A stretch of 64,000 nt of DNA from an uncultured Lachnospiraceae bacterium (GTDB taxonomy: Bacteria; Bacillota; Clostridia; Lachnospirales; Lachnospiraceae): the NCBI GenBank assembly GCA_947631625.1, contig CANRMA010000006.1:81331-145330 (forward strand), read 5' to 3'. The position numbers and the translations under genes are program-made. This document shows, piece by piece, positions 45,765 to 56,117 of the stretch. Numbering within the stretch: the stretch's first letter is position 1; each line of letters begins with the position of its first letter. The notes under the pieces were generated by a model that was given only the letters and a program-made list of their open reading frames with translations, searched no databases and was not told where the DNA came from.

Positions 45765-47582
45765 ATGTGTTCTAAAGGAAGTTGGAAGAAAAGATTGGCG
45801 ATAATGGGGATAGTGGGGCTGTGCGCGTTTGCGGCTCCGGCGGCGCTTATTGCGGAAGCGTCTGAAACCGGGGGGAGCGGCGGTCAAAATGATAATAATG
45901 ATAGTAGTAATAACAATAATAATAATAACAATAATAACACGGTTCAGACGACTGATAACGGCAGCAGGATCATAACCGACAACGACAGGTCGGATGCGGA
46001 CGAAGACCTGTTTTATTATATGAACAGTCTCAAGGTCCGTTATAATCCGGACGAGCAGGTTTTGGAAGGAATGCAGAAGGTTTTTGACAGCGCGGTTTAT
46101 TATATCGCCTATACGGATATGACGGTTGACGAACTGTGGTCTTATGTTGCGCAGGTAAAAGGCAGTCTGGAGTCGGCGGCTGTGGCGACCGTAAGCTCTA
46201 CGACAAGCGAGTTTTTGCAGGTCGGGGATAACTGGGCTACGCCTACGGTCAGTTACGGCAATACGGTTTCCATAGTTCTTCCGGTGATCAATTTCGGAAC
46301 CGAAGAGTTAAACGATCTGATAGTTGAGCCGCAGACGTCCACCGTTGTCTCTGAATGGCCTTTTGTGCCTGATAAATCGAGTTATCTTCAGACGGAGCCG
46401 TTTATTCCGGGAAACGATACCTATGAGGCTGCAATGGCTAACCGTAGGGAATTTACCTTTAATTTTACCGCAAGAGATGATGTCATGAGCGGTTATTATC
46501 CTCTTAAATTCAACGTGTCTTACACAAAAGGCGGCATTCGCGCCGAGGAGCCTGCGGTGCTGACGGTCTATGTACGCACCATAGGCAAGCCGGGTAACGG
46601 AAACATAGGCGGAAACGGAGAAGAGACAAGCAATGCCAAGCCCAGGATAGTGGTCACGGGTTTTGAGACCAATCCCAAGGAAGTTTTTGCGGGGGACACT
46701 TTTGTACTGACCATTCATGTAAAGAATACCTCAAAAGACGTTCCTGTTACCAATGTTTTGTTCGATATGCAGGCGGCGGTCGAAGGAGAGGACAAAACGA
46801 ACACATATTCGGCTTTTCTTCCTACTTCCGGTTCAAGCTCGGTATATATGGACAGCATATCGCAGGATACGGCCGCGGATATAGTCATAGAGATGACGGC
46901 CAAAGCCGATCTGGCGCAGAAGCCGTATGTACTTGAAGTGAATATGAAATATGACGCAGGTTCCATGTTTGACCTTACGGATACGGCAAGCGTGTCCATT
47001 CCGGTAAAACAGGAGAGTCGTTACGACATAAGCACTCCCGAAGTCGTTCCGTCCGATATAACGGTAGGTTCGCAGTCCAATGTAATGTTCAGCATTTATA
47101 ATACCGGAAAGACCACGCTTTATAATACACAGGTTAAATTTAAAGCCGACTCCATTGAAGAAGCGACAGCGTTCGTGGGAAATCTGGCGTCCGGAGCGAC
47201 AGGCAACGTTGATGTCATGGTAACGGGAATGGCGGCTACCATGGACGACGGAACCGTCAATGTGGAGATATCCTATGAAGACGACGCCGGCAACGTGACT
47301 ACGGATACGAAAACGATTACGTTGTTTGTTACGGAAGAAGTTTTTGACGAATATATGGGAGACGATATGATGGGAGAAGGCATGGAAGGAATGGAAGGCG
47401 AAGCTCCCAAGTCCAAAAAAGGCGTTGTGATAGCCATTGTCATAATAGTGATGATCGCAGCGGCGGGAGCAGGCATTTTCGTATTCCTGCGCATTAAGAA
47501 AAAGAAAAAAGAAGCGGCTTTGTTAGCCGATGATTTGTTGGCCATTGAGGAAGACAATGACAATGCTCCGTCCGACGACTGA
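45765..47582 (+). CDS. exported CARDB/S-layer-like protein with C-terminal membrane anchor
   Basis: A 605-residue surface protein lying between the ATPase and the FtsX-like permease. ATG 45765 is chosen for the GGAGGGGAT seven bases upstream and the signal peptide it opens (KKRLAIMGIVGLCAFAAPAALIAEA). A poly-Asn stretch (residues about 40-60, coded by AAT/AAC triplets) is followed by several beta-sandwich domains of CARDB/COG1361 type (about 135-245, 280-400 and 405-500) and a Met/Glu/Gly-rich stretch. A single membrane helix near 545-570 and a cytoplasmic KKKKKEAALLADDLLA tail end it. It may act like the MacA-type adaptor of the pump; that role is inferred from position. Confidence 0.8.
   Translation: MCSKGSWKKRLAIMGIVGLCAFAAPAALIAEASETGGSGGQNDNNDSSNNNNNNNNNNTVQTTDNGSRIITDNDRSDADEDLFYYMNSLKVRYNPDEQVLEGMQKVFDSAVYYIAYTDMTVDELWSYVAQVKGSLESAAVATVSSTTSEFLQVGDNWATPTVSYGNTVSIVLPVINFGTEELNDLIVEPQTSTVVSEWPFVPDKSSYLQTEPFIPGNDTYEAAMANRREFTFNFTARDDVMSGYYPLKFNVSYTKGGIRAEEPAVLTVYVRTIGKPGNGNIGGNGEETSNAKPRIVVTGFETNPKEVFAGDTFVLTIHVKNTSKDVPVTNVLFDMQAAVEGEDKTNTYSAFLPTSGSSSVYMDSISQDTAADIVIEMTAKADLAQKPYVLEVNMKYDAGSMFDLTDTASVSIPVKQESRYDISTPEVVPSDITVGSQSNVMFSIYNTGKTTLYNTQVKFKADSIEEATAFVGNLASGATGNVDVMVTGMAATMDDGTVNVEISYEDDAGNVTTDTKTITLFVTEEVFDEYMGDDMMGEGMEGMEGEAPKSKKGVVIAIVIIVMIAAAGAGIFVFLRIKKKKKEAALLADDLLAIEEDNDNAPSDD
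45888..45937. repeat. AAT/AAC triplet microsatellite coding for poly-Asn
   Basis: About sixteen successive AAT, AAC, GAT or AGT triplets in the exported protein's N-terminal linker. In-frame slippage would only change linker length. Confidence 0.8.
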
Positions 47583-47620
47583 GAGGGCGGCAGAATGAAA
47601 TAGTAAGAAAGGTATGGTTA

Positions 47621-48982
47621 TTGGATATGAAATTCCTTGATTTACTGCGTATGAGCAGCAGTAACCTATGGAAGAGAAAAGTACGGACGATACTGACTGT
47701 ACTGGGCGTTGTGATAGGCGTTGCCTCGATCGTCGTCATGATATCGCTCGGCCTGGGGCTCAGCCGTTCAATGATGGCGGAATACGAATCCTATGGCAGC
47801 CTTACGCAGATCACGGTTTATGATTCAAGCTATTATGGCGGAAATACGTCTGAGGAAGAACCGCTCAGGTTGGACGATGCTTTGATTGAAACGATTAAGG
47901 GAATGGATCATGTCAAAAATGTATATCCTGTGCTTCAAATGTCGGCGCTTGCAAAATACGGCGGCTATATGTGCTATCTGCAGATACAGGGAATGCCGAT
48001 AGAGGCGATAGAAAGCCTCGGCATGACGGTAGGCGAGGGCGCCCTGCCCTCCAGGCAGGACGAGGAACTTAAGTTCTTCTATGGTTCCCAGGTCATTCAG
48101 GATTTTTATAATGAAAAGACAGGTTCGGGTTATTGGGAGACAAACGAACTGCCTGACATTGACCTTATGAAAGATCCTATTTTCGTGATATTTGATACGG
48201 ACGCATATTGGCAGTCGCAGAATACCGGAGACGTTGAGAATGTGGTGGCTCCGCCCAAGAAATACCTTATAAATACCTGTGGAGTCGAGCAGGCTTCGGA
48301 GGACGGTTGGACACAGTATGGCTGGTATACGGTCTGCGATATAGAAAAGCTGATGCCGGAGCTTAAAAAGATATTTAAAAACAAAGTTATTCCGGGGCAG
48401 CCTTCTACCAAAACGGGCAAGCCGTATAAAGAGATTTTTTACAACAGTCTTACCGTAGACGTGGACGAGATGGAAAATGTTACCGCGATTCAGACCGCGC
48501 TCAATGATATGGGTTATCAGGCTAACAGCAATGCCGAGTGGATAGAGTCAAGCCAGAAATCCATGGGCTATGTCCAGGCGGTGCTCGGCGGGATCGGCGC
48601 GGTTTCGCTTTTTGTGGCGGCTATCGGTATCACGAACACTATGATGATGTCCATATACGAAAGGACCAAGGAAATAGGCGTTATGAAAGTTCTTGGCTGC
48701 GATCTGCGCAATATACGTACCCTGTTCCTGTTGGAAGCCGGATTTATCGGTTTCATAGGCGGTATTATCGGTCTGATACTGAGTTATTCAATATCAGGCG
48801 TTATTAATAAAATCGCCTCAGGAGCCGCTGAATATACGAACCTTTCGTCAATATCTTATATCCCTATCTGGCTTGCGCTGGTATCTTTGGGATTTGCTGT
48901 ATTGGTGGGGATGATAGCAGGCTTTTTCCCTGCGCTCAGGGCCATGAAATTAAGTCCTCTGGCGGCGATCCATAATGAGTAA
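47621..48982 (+). CDS. MacB/FtsX-type ABC permease
   Basis: A 453-residue permease of the MacB family. One N-terminal helix after RTILTVLGVVIGVASIVVMISLGLG, an extracytoplasmic MacB-like domain (about 50-310), and three C-terminal helices (VLGGIGAVSLFVAAIGITNTMMMS, FLLEAGFIGFIGGIIGLIL and VLVGMIAGFFPALRAMK) are visible. ERTKEIGVMKVLGC is the typical cytoplasmic coupling element. The start may be TTG 47621 (AAGAAAGG seven to eight bases upstream) or ATG 47627; TTG is given for the spacing. It forms a unit with the ATPase and exported protein before it. No T-rich terminator follows, only a long stem near 49022-49070. Confidence 0.9.
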   Translation: MDMKFLDLLRMSSSNLWKRKVRTILTVLGVVIGVASIVVMISLGLGLSRSMMAEYESYGSLTQITVYDSSYYGGNTSEEEPLRLDDALIETIKGMDHVKNVYPVLQMSALAKYGGYMCYLQIQGMPIEAIESLGMTVGEGALPSRQDEELKFFYGSQVIQDFYNEKTGSGYWETNELPDIDLMKDPIFVIFDTDAYWQSQNTGDVENVVAPPKKYLINTCGVEQASEDGWTQYGWYTVCDIEKLMPELKKIFKNKVIPGQPSTKTGKPYKEIFYNSLTVDVDEMENVTAIQTALNDMGYQANSNAEWIESSQKSMGYVQAVLGGIGAVSLFVAAIGITNTMMMSIYERTKEIGVMKVLGCDLRNIRTLFLLEAGFIGFIGGIIGLILSYSISGVINKIASGAAEYTNLSSISYIPIWLALVSLGFAVLVGMIAGFFPALRAMKLSPLAAIHNE

Positions 48983-49110
48983 GGGAATAAATTAAAGTAA
49001 TGATGATAATGCGCAAAAACGGCGGCCGCTGACTGACGGGGCTTTTGAAAGTCCTGACGGTCGGCGGTCGTTAAAGTTATATGAGGTAAAGTTATATGAT
49101 AAAGACAGTA

Positions 49111-49139
49111 TTGCGAAATCCCAAACAAAATGCTAAAAT
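49111..49139 (+). promoter_or_regulatory. promoter of a candidate small RNA gene
   Basis: TTGCGA (49111-49116), 17 bases, TAAAAT (49134-49139). The expected start, about seven bases later, falls at 49146, exactly where the closing stem of the RNA below begins. Confidence 0.6.
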
Positions 49140-49145
49140 ATATGG

Positions 49146-49252
49146 AGGTTATCCGTTCAGAGATGAGTGCAGCTTTTGCTGTATTACCCACGACACTTTT
49201 TTCTTAAGCGTAGGCTATGCGGTGCTATCGTGAGGTAGCGGGTAACCTTTTT
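49146..49252 (+). ncRNA. candidate structured small RNA, about 107 bases, class unknown
   Basis: The ends pair (AGGTTATCCG 49146-49155 with CGGGTAACCT 49239-49248, one G-T pair) and are followed by a T run, so the closing stem is also the terminator. Inside are three hairpins: TGCAGC-TTTT-GCTGTA (49168-49183), GCGTA-GGC-TATGC (49208-49220) and GCTATC-GTGA-GGTAGC (49224-49239). It has its own promoter, and another promoter-like module lies between it and the next gene. The 351-base gap 48983-49333 holds no ORF. I could not assign it to a known RNA family. Confidence 0.5.
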
Positions 49253-49286
49253 ATATTTTGACTAAGTATCGGAATCTTTAGAGAGA

Positions 49287-49317
49287 GTTTCGCAATCGCC
49301 TATTATATTGTATTTAG
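49287..49317 (+). promoter_or_regulatory. TTTCGCAATCGCC module upstream of the MBL-fold gene
   Basis: GTTTCGCAATCGCCTATTAT followed by ATTGTATTTAG, 17 bases before the ATG region. It shares its core with the modules at 51659-51690, 35107-35137 (minus) and, more loosely, 38341-38368. Confidence 0.45.
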
Positions 49318-49333
49318 AAAGGAAAGAGGAAAA

Positions 49334-49984
49334 ATGGTTGACATAACTAAGAATATTGAGGTGCTGCATCATAGCAGCATAAGGATTACATCATCGGATA
49401 AGGTAATATATATCGATCCTTATAAGATCAAGGGCGAACCTCATGATGCCGACATTATTTTGATCACACATGAACATTTTGACCATTTTTCCATAGAAGA
49501 TATAGATAAGGTTAAAAAGAACGGTACAAGGCTTTTTGCGCCTGAAAGCATGAGGAATGTGGTTCAAAACGTACAGCTTCAGGACGGCAAAGCGCATTTA
49601 ATAGTTCCGGGCGGAATGAAAGAAAGTCTGGGAATGACTATTAAAGCGATACCCGCATATAACAGGTTAAAACCTTTTCACCCGAAGAAAAACGCATGGG
49701 TAGGATATCTGTTCGAGGTTGAGGGCGTGACGATATATGTGGCCGGCGACACCGATATGACTGATGAGGCTTCCAAAGTAAAGTGCGATGTAGCCATGGT
49801 CCCGATCGGCGGGAAATTTACAATGGATGCCAAAAAAGCGGCTGAACTTGTGAATATTATCCGGCCTCAGGCTGCGATACCCATTCATTACGGAAGCGTA
49901 GCGGGCAGTAAGAGCGATGAAGATGTATTTTCGGGACTTGTTAATAAGGATATCCGTGTTGAGATCAAAATGAAAGAATATTAA
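49334..49984 (+). CDS. UlaG-like metallo-beta-lactamase-fold hydrolase
   Basis: A 216-residue MBL-fold enzyme of the UlaG-like/UPF0173 group. The metal motif THEHFDHFS, the GDTDMTDEA element and the terminal PIHYG His fit a di-metal hydrolase. It starts VDITKNIEVLHHSSIRI, where the HHSS part is typical of this group. AGGAAAGAGG precedes the ATG. It lies alone before enolase. The substrate is not known; members act on lactones or phosphodiesters. Confidence 0.88.
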   Translation: MVDITKNIEVLHHSSIRITSSDKVIYIDPYKIKGEPHDADIILITHEHFDHFSIEDIDKVKKNGTRLFAPESMRNVVQNVQLQDGKAHLIVPGGMKESLGMTIKAIPAYNRLKPFHPKKNAWVGYLFEVEGVTIYVAGDTDMTDEASKVKCDVAMVPIGGKFTMDAKKAAELVNIIRPQAAIPIHYGSVAGSKSDEDVFSGLVNKDIRVEIKMKEY

Positions 49985-50004
49985 AATATAAAAATCTGTT
50001 ATGA

Positions 50005-51426
<1,422 letters not shown>

Positions 51427-51453
51427 GCGTTTTGGTTACCGACGGTTAAGGAT

Positions 51454-51495
51454 CAGGGGGCAAAAGTTGTATGTCTGCTCCCTGTTTACTTTTTA
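51454..51495 (+). terminator. intrinsic terminator after enolase
   Basis: CAGGGGGCA (51454-51462) pairs with TGCTCCCTG (51476-51484) with one G-T pair, followed by a T-rich stretch (TTTACTTTTTA). Confidence 0.65.
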
Positions 51496-51523
51496 CGAGC
51501 CCGATAGTAAAATATACTGATAA

Positions 51524-51690
51524 GCGGCTGCAGAACTCTGACCGCGTCGGCACTTAGCGAGGTATTTTCGAACTTAGTGCCGCTACTGCGCTCAATGCAG
51601 CGAAAGCGTGCCTGCAAGGTTTTGTTAAATTTGTACAATCTCGATAACGTAAATCAGTGTTTCGCAATCGCCTAAAATAAACTAAAATAT
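51524..51690 (+). promoter_or_regulatory. intergenic module with stem-loop and promoter-like end, copy upstream of hemZ
   Basis: CGCGTCGGCACTTAGCGAGGTAT (near 51543) matches the sequence at 35200-35220 and forms a stem with CTTAGTGCCG further on. Then come GCCTGCAAGG, TTTGTTAAATTTGTACAATC (51621-51640) and GTTTCGCAATCGCC with CTAAAATAT (51659-51690), as in the copy at 35101-35220 on the minus strand. Confidence 0.5.
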
Positions 51691-51707
51691 CAGAGGAAAA
51701 ATACATA

Positions 51708-53195
51708 ATGTTCATAGTAAGATCCAACTTAGCCAAATTTGAATATGATATACATTCATTGATAAAAGCCTTTTATCCTGAAAAAGAAGTAAAGATACTT
51801 ACGCCGGGTTCAGTTGTTAAAAATATGACACTGTTGTCAGAAAATCCCGCCATGCGGCTTGATTTTTGTGGCGGCAAAGTAGTATTTAAGACATATCTTC
51901 CGGACGAGCATACGTATGAATGGGAGTATGACGGCTCAACTTATGATTCAGTGGACTATAAAAACGCTTTCAAACGTTTTTTATATAAAGCTTTGAGCGA
52001 AGAGACAGGAACGACCCTTCCGTGGGGCAATCTTACGGGCATCCGTCCGACTAAGATAGCCATGTCGATGTTGGAGCAGGGAAAGGACGAGAAAGAAATC
52101 TCGGATTTATTGCAAAAAGAGCATTTCGTGAGCGGCGAAAAAATAAACTTAAGCATTGATATCGCAAAGCGTGAAAAAGAGCTGCTTCAAACGCTTCATT
52201 ATGAAAACGGATACAGCTTATATATAGGCATACCTTTTTGCCCTACTACCTGCCTGTACTGCTCATTTACCTCTTTCCCGATCAGAGTATGGAAGGAGCG
52301 GGTTGCGGACTATTTAAGCGCGCTGGAAAAAGAGATGGATTATGCCGCAGAAGCATATAAAAATAAAGTGCTTGATACAATTTATATAGGCGGAGGCACT
52401 CCGACTTCACTTTCCGCGCCTGAGTTGGAGAGATTGCTGACAAAAGTTAAATCATCTTTTAACTTATCAGGTTTACAGGAATTTACCGTGGAAGCGGGGC
52501 GGGCCGACAGTATCACAGGAGAAAAACTTGAAGTATTAAAAAAGTATGGCGTGACAAGGATATCCGTAAATCCCCAGACAATGAAAGATGAAACCCTGAA
52601 ACTGATAGGAAGGCAGCATACGGTATCACAGGTGGTCGATGCCTTTCATATCGCAAGGGAATGTGGTTTTGATAACATTAATATGGATATGATTTTGGGG
52701 CTGCCGAATGAAAACGAAGAAGATGTAATGCATACCATAGAGGCTGTTGAGGAACTTGCTCCTGACAGTCTTACCGTTCACTCGCTTGCCATTAAACGCG
52801 CCGCAGCCATGCAGGGCTGGGTGGCCGAAAACGGCATAACAAGTTTACATAATACGGAAGAGATGATACGGATAGCGGCCGACGGAGCGAGGCGTATGTC
52901 AATGTTTCCTTATTATCTTTACAGACAGAAGAATATGGCCGGAAATTTTGAAAATGTGGGTTACGCAAGGGCAGGCAAGTACGGGATTTATAATATTCTG
53001 ATCATGGAGGAGAAACAGACCATTATTGCTCTTGGCGCAGGCACTATTACCAAGAAAGTCACCCGTCGGACTATGGAGGACGGAAGTGAGAACGTCCTTA
53101 TCAGACGGTGCGATAATGTGAAGGAAGTGGCCGGTTATATTGAGAGGATCGACGAAATGATCGAGAGGAAGCGGAAATTGTTGGAAGAAGCGTAA
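51708..53195 (+). CDS. hemZ: HemZ-type radical SAM coproporphyrinogen dehydrogenase-like enzyme
   Basis: A 495-residue radical SAM protein of the HemN/HemZ family; HemZ is linked to oxygen-independent porphyrinogen oxidation or heme handling. An N-terminal domain of about 165 residues typical of HemZ (LPWGNLTGIRPTKIAM near 105) precedes the barrel with the FeS motif CPTTCLYC (Cys178, Cys182, Cys185), GGGTPTSL, VEAGRADSI and INMDMILGLPNE. YYLYRQKNMAGNFENVGYA is a HemZ hallmark. No other heme genes are near, so a heme role in this organism is inference. Confidence 0.92.
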   Translation: MFIVRSNLAKFEYDIHSLIKAFYPEKEVKILTPGSVVKNMTLLSENPAMRLDFCGGKVVFKTYLPDEHTYEWEYDGSTYDSVDYKNAFKRFLYKALSEETGTTLPWGNLTGIRPTKIAMSMLEQGKDEKEISDLLQKEHFVSGEKINLSIDIAKREKELLQTLHYENGYSLYIGIPFCPTTCLYCSFTSFPIRVWKERVADYLSALEKEMDYAAEAYKNKVLDTIYIGGGTPTSLSAPELERLLTKVKSSFNLSGLQEFTVEAGRADSITGEKLEVLKKYGVTRISVNPQTMKDETLKLIGRQHTVSQVVDAFHIARECGFDNINMDMILGLPNENEEDVMHTIEAVEELAPDSLTVHSLAIKRAAAMQGWVAENGITSLHNTEEMIRIAADGARRMSMFPYYLYRQKNMAGNFENVGYARAGKYGIYNILIMEEKQTIIALGAGTITKKVTRRTMEDGSENVLIRRCDNVKEVAGYIERIDEMIERKRKLLEEA

Positions 53196-53265
53196 ATGGT
53201 TACGTCTGCTTATGTTTTATTTGAAAATTATCATTGTACATTTTGACTGAATATAAATGTTTTTG

Positions 53266-53293
53266 TTGTGATTTTTCACAAGTTATGTATAAT
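53266..53293 (+). promoter_or_regulatory. promoter of the FIST-chemoreceptor operon
   Basis: TTGTGA (53266-53271), 16 bases, TATAAT (53288-53293). It leaves a leader of about 145 bases before the ATG at 53445 with no clear fold. No sigma-D-like TAAA/GCCGATAA pair was seen. Confidence 0.5.
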
Positions 53294-53444
53294 AATATAT
53301 ATGAACATTGAGTCGTTGATTATTAAATGATTATATTTTTGATGCGTTTTGGGTGGTTTTGTTATGCATATTTCTTGGATAACATTTTATAGTGATGAAA
53401 TGACGTCATTAATATAAGCATTCCAGAAACGGAGGTAAAGATAA

Positions 53445-54506
53445 ATGAAGCAAATGTACGGCTACAGCAAGAACGGTGATGTTGAGCAGGCGGTAAGAGA
53501 CATTAAAAATCCCAAAGCCATCATTTTTTTTGCTGATAAACAGATTATTGAAGCAGCGGCGCAAAAAATCTGCGCCATGTTTCCGAATGTGGCCTCGATC
53601 GGTTGTGTAGGACAGTGTTATGCCGGTAAAGGCGTGTATGAAGACGGTCTTCTTGTTCTTGGATATGACGGTGTGGAGGCGGTAGCGGGTGTGATAGGAA
53701 ATGTAGGAACCATGCCGCTTGCGAGTATTGAGTCATTTAAAGAGAACGTGAGAAAGATCGGCGCGGGTAAAGATAATACGGTCTGTGTGGATTTTACAAC
53801 GGGAAATGACGCCGAACTTATAACAACGATGAATATAGAGCTGATACCGAAGGAAATTCCTATTGTGGGAGGCACGGCATGGGAAGATACGGTTGTATAC
53901 AACGGGAATGTTTATAATGATGCCTGTGTATACATGCTTATACGTAATTTAGGCGGTAAGATTAAAGCGTATAAGGAAAACCTTTACAGTGTATACCCGG
54001 ACAGCCCGAGCTATGTCGCGACCAAAGTCGATCCTAAGCGCAACGCCCTTTTTGAACTGGACGGACAGCCTGCGCAGAAGGTATATGCAGAGACCCTCGG
54101 ATTAAATGGGATAGCGCCGTCTGATCAGACATTCCAAAATCCGCTTGGGCGTGTCATCGGAGATGAGATCTACATTATCTCTCTCAAGGAAGCGATCGAA
54201 AACGGCGGTTTTGAGTGTTATAAAAGAGTAAATTATATGGACATCATTACAATGATGACGCTTGATGATATGGATGAGATCGTAAGCGGAACGCTTAGCA
54301 GGATTAAATCGGATTTTCCGCATATTCAGGGAATGTTCTCGGTCAACTGCGCTTTCCGCCATTTACTGTTCCAACAGAAGCGCTTTGAGGAAAAGTATCT
54401 TGAGAGCATGGGAACGTTAGGAAGCCACGCAGGGCTTGTCGGTCTTGGAGAACATTTTAACACGCAGCATGTTAATCAGACCATGTCAGGTTTTGCATTT
54501 GATTAA
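53445..54506 (+). CDS. FIST domain sensory protein
   Basis: A 353-residue cytosolic protein with FIST_N (about 10-205) and FIST_C (about 210-340) domains, thought to bind small ligands such as amino acids for signal transduction. Visible family elements are [52 protein letters not shown] and [16 protein letters not shown]. No membrane segment. GGAGGTAAAGATAA precedes the ATG. The chemoreceptor gene follows after 17 bases, so the FIST protein probably senses and passes the signal to that receptor. Confidence 0.9.
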   Translation: MKQMYGYSKNGDVEQAVRDIKNPKAIIFFADKQIIEAAAQKICAMFPNVASIGCVGQCYAGKGVYEDGLLVLGYDGVEAVAGVIGNVGTMPLASIESFKENVRKIGAGKDNTVCVDFTTGNDAELITTMNIELIPKEIPIVGGTAWEDTVVYNGNVYNDACVYMLIRNLGGKIKAYKENLYSVYPDSPSYVATKVDPKRNALFELDGQPAQKVYAETLGLNGIAPSDQTFQNPLGRVIGDEIYIISLKEAIENGGFECYKRVNYMDIITMMTLDDMDEIVSGTLSRIKSDFPHIQGMFSVNCAFRHLLFQQKRFEEKYLESMGTLGSHAGLVGLGEHFNTQHVNQTMSGFAFD

Positions 54507-54523
54507 ACATTTGGAGGGAAGCT

Positions 54524-55486
54524 ATGATCAGATTATTTGGAAAAAAAGAAGAACCTCAGAGTATAGTTAAAGAACCTCATATAAACGTCGCAGAAAAGAT
54601 AAAGCCTATCGTGGTGGGAACCGATTATGTCTGCGAAAAATATAATGAGATCGTAAAAGAAGAAGTACATATACAGACCAGGATACAGAATATTCAGGAG
54701 AATTTCGGGGAAGTAATGGAATCGATAGAAAATCTGTCGGGGATCATTGAAGTTTCTAAGGGAGCGCTTGAAAATACAGCCCGGGAGGCGACGCGTTTTC
54801 AGAATGTAAAAAATGATATTTTCACGTCGGTTGAATCCGTTAAGGGCGAACTTAACACATTGAAGCTGAGTTCCGATCAGGTTATGTCCAATTTTCAGCA
54901 GATGAACGAAGTTTTTCTCGACCTCCAAAGTTCTGTCGAGGATATTAAACAATGTATGCAGGGTATTATTGCGGTGGCAGACCAGACTAACCTGCTGTCA
55001 CTTAATGCTTCAATTGAGGCAGCGCGGGCAGGAGAAGCAGGAAGAGGTTTTGCTGTTGTAGCTGATGAAGTGCGCAGTCTTTCGGACCAGATAAAGTCTC
55101 TTATATCGGATGTTGATAAGAGTCTTGTGAGTGTAGAGAATGGAACTGATCGACTCAATCAGTCAATAAAATCTTCACAGGATGCGTTGGAAGACACTTA
55201 TCATCAGGTTGAGGCGACGTTTAATCTCGTCGGAGAGGTTCAGGATTCTGCTTCAGGTATGGATGAGGTATGTGATAAAGTATATGAATCCGTGAAGGAT
55301 TCGCAGAATGAGGTAAAACGTATCGAGGACTTTGTATCAGGTTCCCAGAAATCTTACGACCGCGTGGCGGACTGCATTTCAGATATTAAGCATCATGAGA
55401 ATTTAAAAGGCGTTGTATTTGAAGGTATGTCCAATATACTTAACCAGATCATTCCAATTGCCGACAGTATTTCTAAAAGTGAATGA
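54524..55486 (+). CDS. soluble methyl-accepting chemotaxis protein
   Basis: A 320-residue cytoplasmic receptor. It lacks membrane helices and any recognisable input domain; a short N-terminal part (about 1-60) leads into a coiled coil with the conserved hairpin tip [25 protein letters not shown], shown here in part, and [14 protein letters not shown] near residue 185. The tip binds CheA and CheW. It is coupled to the FIST gene, which may supply ligand sensing. No che or fla gene is in the window, so whether it steers motility or another pathway is open. Confidence 0.92.
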   Translation: MIRLFGKKEEPQSIVKEPHINVAEKIKPIVVGTDYVCEKYNEIVKEEVHIQTRIQNIQENFGEVMESIENLSGIIEVSKGALENTAREATRFQNVKNDIFTSVESVKGELNTLKLSSDQVMSNFQQMNEVFLDLQSSVEDIKQCMQGIIAVADQTNLLSLNASIEAARAGEAGRGFAVVADEVRSLSDQIKSLISDVDKSLVSVENGTDRLNQSIKSSQDALEDTYHQVEATFNLVGEVQDSASGMDEVCDKVYESVKDSQNEVKRIEDFVSGSQKSYDRVADCISDIKHHENLKGVVFEGMSNILNQIIPIADSISKSE

Positions 55487-55496
55487 TAAGAAATGA

Positions 55497-55616
55497 CAGG
55501 CACGCTTAATTAATGCGTTGGAAAGGAATCGTTCCATAAGCGTTTTGTGTGCCTACATCCGTTCAAGGACGGAAACGGCAGACACCGGATGCAGAAATGT
55601 GTCCGGTGTTTTTTGT
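55497..55616 (+). terminator. structured 3' region and intrinsic terminator after the chemoreceptor gene
   Basis: AGGCACGCTTA (from 55498) can pair with TAAGCGT and GTGTGCCT up to about 55554, enclosing TGGAA/TTCCA. Then ACACCGGA (55582-55589) pairs with TCCGGTGT (55602-55609) followed by a run of six T, a clear terminator. The rest of the gap to 55844 holds a repeated CCTACATCCGT and the TetR-type operators. Confidence 0.75.
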
Positions 55617-55771
55617 ATAAGTAGGAAAGTCCTACATCCGTCAAATTCTTGTATGGCAGTCGGGGAGAGAGTGTTCCTGGCAGTATTTTACTTTAAATAT
55701 CTTTTGTAAGATGTTCATAAGATGATGATGAGAAAATGGGAAAACAATGGAAAAAAATTTTTAAAAGTATA

Positions 55772-55819
55772 TTGACATAGTGTCAGAATAGTGCTACACT
55801 TCATATTGACACGATGTCA
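55772..55819 (+). promoter_or_regulatory. promoter with two TGACAnnnTGTCA operators (TetR-type)
   Basis: TTGACA (55772-55777), 17 bases, TACACT (55795-55800). Palindrome TGACATAGTGTCA at 55773-55785 covers the -35 end and TGACACGATGTCA at 55807-55819 covers the start site. Both sit in a larger ATATTGACA...GTCAGAATA repeat. The TetR gene at 56118 is the obvious candidate ligand-responsive repressor. Confidence 0.8.
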
Positions 55820-55844
55820 GAATAAAGACGGAGGGAATAACGCT

Positions 55845-56063
55845 ATGAAGAAAAATATTGGTTCCAAGCTTGCGCTTTATCCTATGCCGCTCACGGTGAT
55901 CGGCGCGATGAACGGTGATAAACCCACATGGACGTTAGCAGGGCATCTGGGGATCATCGGGCATGACCGTGTGATGGTAAGCCTTGCTGCGCCTCATTTC
56001 ATTAACGGTAAGATCAAGGAAACGAAGAAACTTTCCATCAATCTTGTGGATGAGATTATGTAA
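55845..56063 (+). pseudogene. flavin reductase family protein, truncated remnant
   Basis: The 72-residue frame MKKNIGSKLALYPMPLTVIGA... matches the N-terminus of flavin reductase-like FMN-binding proteins (about 160-190 residues): PMPLTVIGAMNGDKPTW and GHDRVMVSLAAPHFINGKIKETKK, ending SINLVDEIM. It stops where the family usually continues into the FMN-site half, so it lacks about 60 percent. GGAGGGAATAACGCT precedes the ATG, and the TetR-regulated promoter drives it. It is likely non-functional; the break may reflect an internal deletion. Confidence 0.8.
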
Positions 56064-56117
56064 GGATGCCGCGTTTTGCGAGCTATCCTTATGTGAAAAA
56101 AACAAGGAGGAAACAAG

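Noticed and set aside
49146..49252. Cyclic-di-GMP-I riboswitch
   Set aside because: The end (GGTAGCGGGTAACC) recalls it, but the conserved GGCAAACC and GACGCAAAGC parts are missing.
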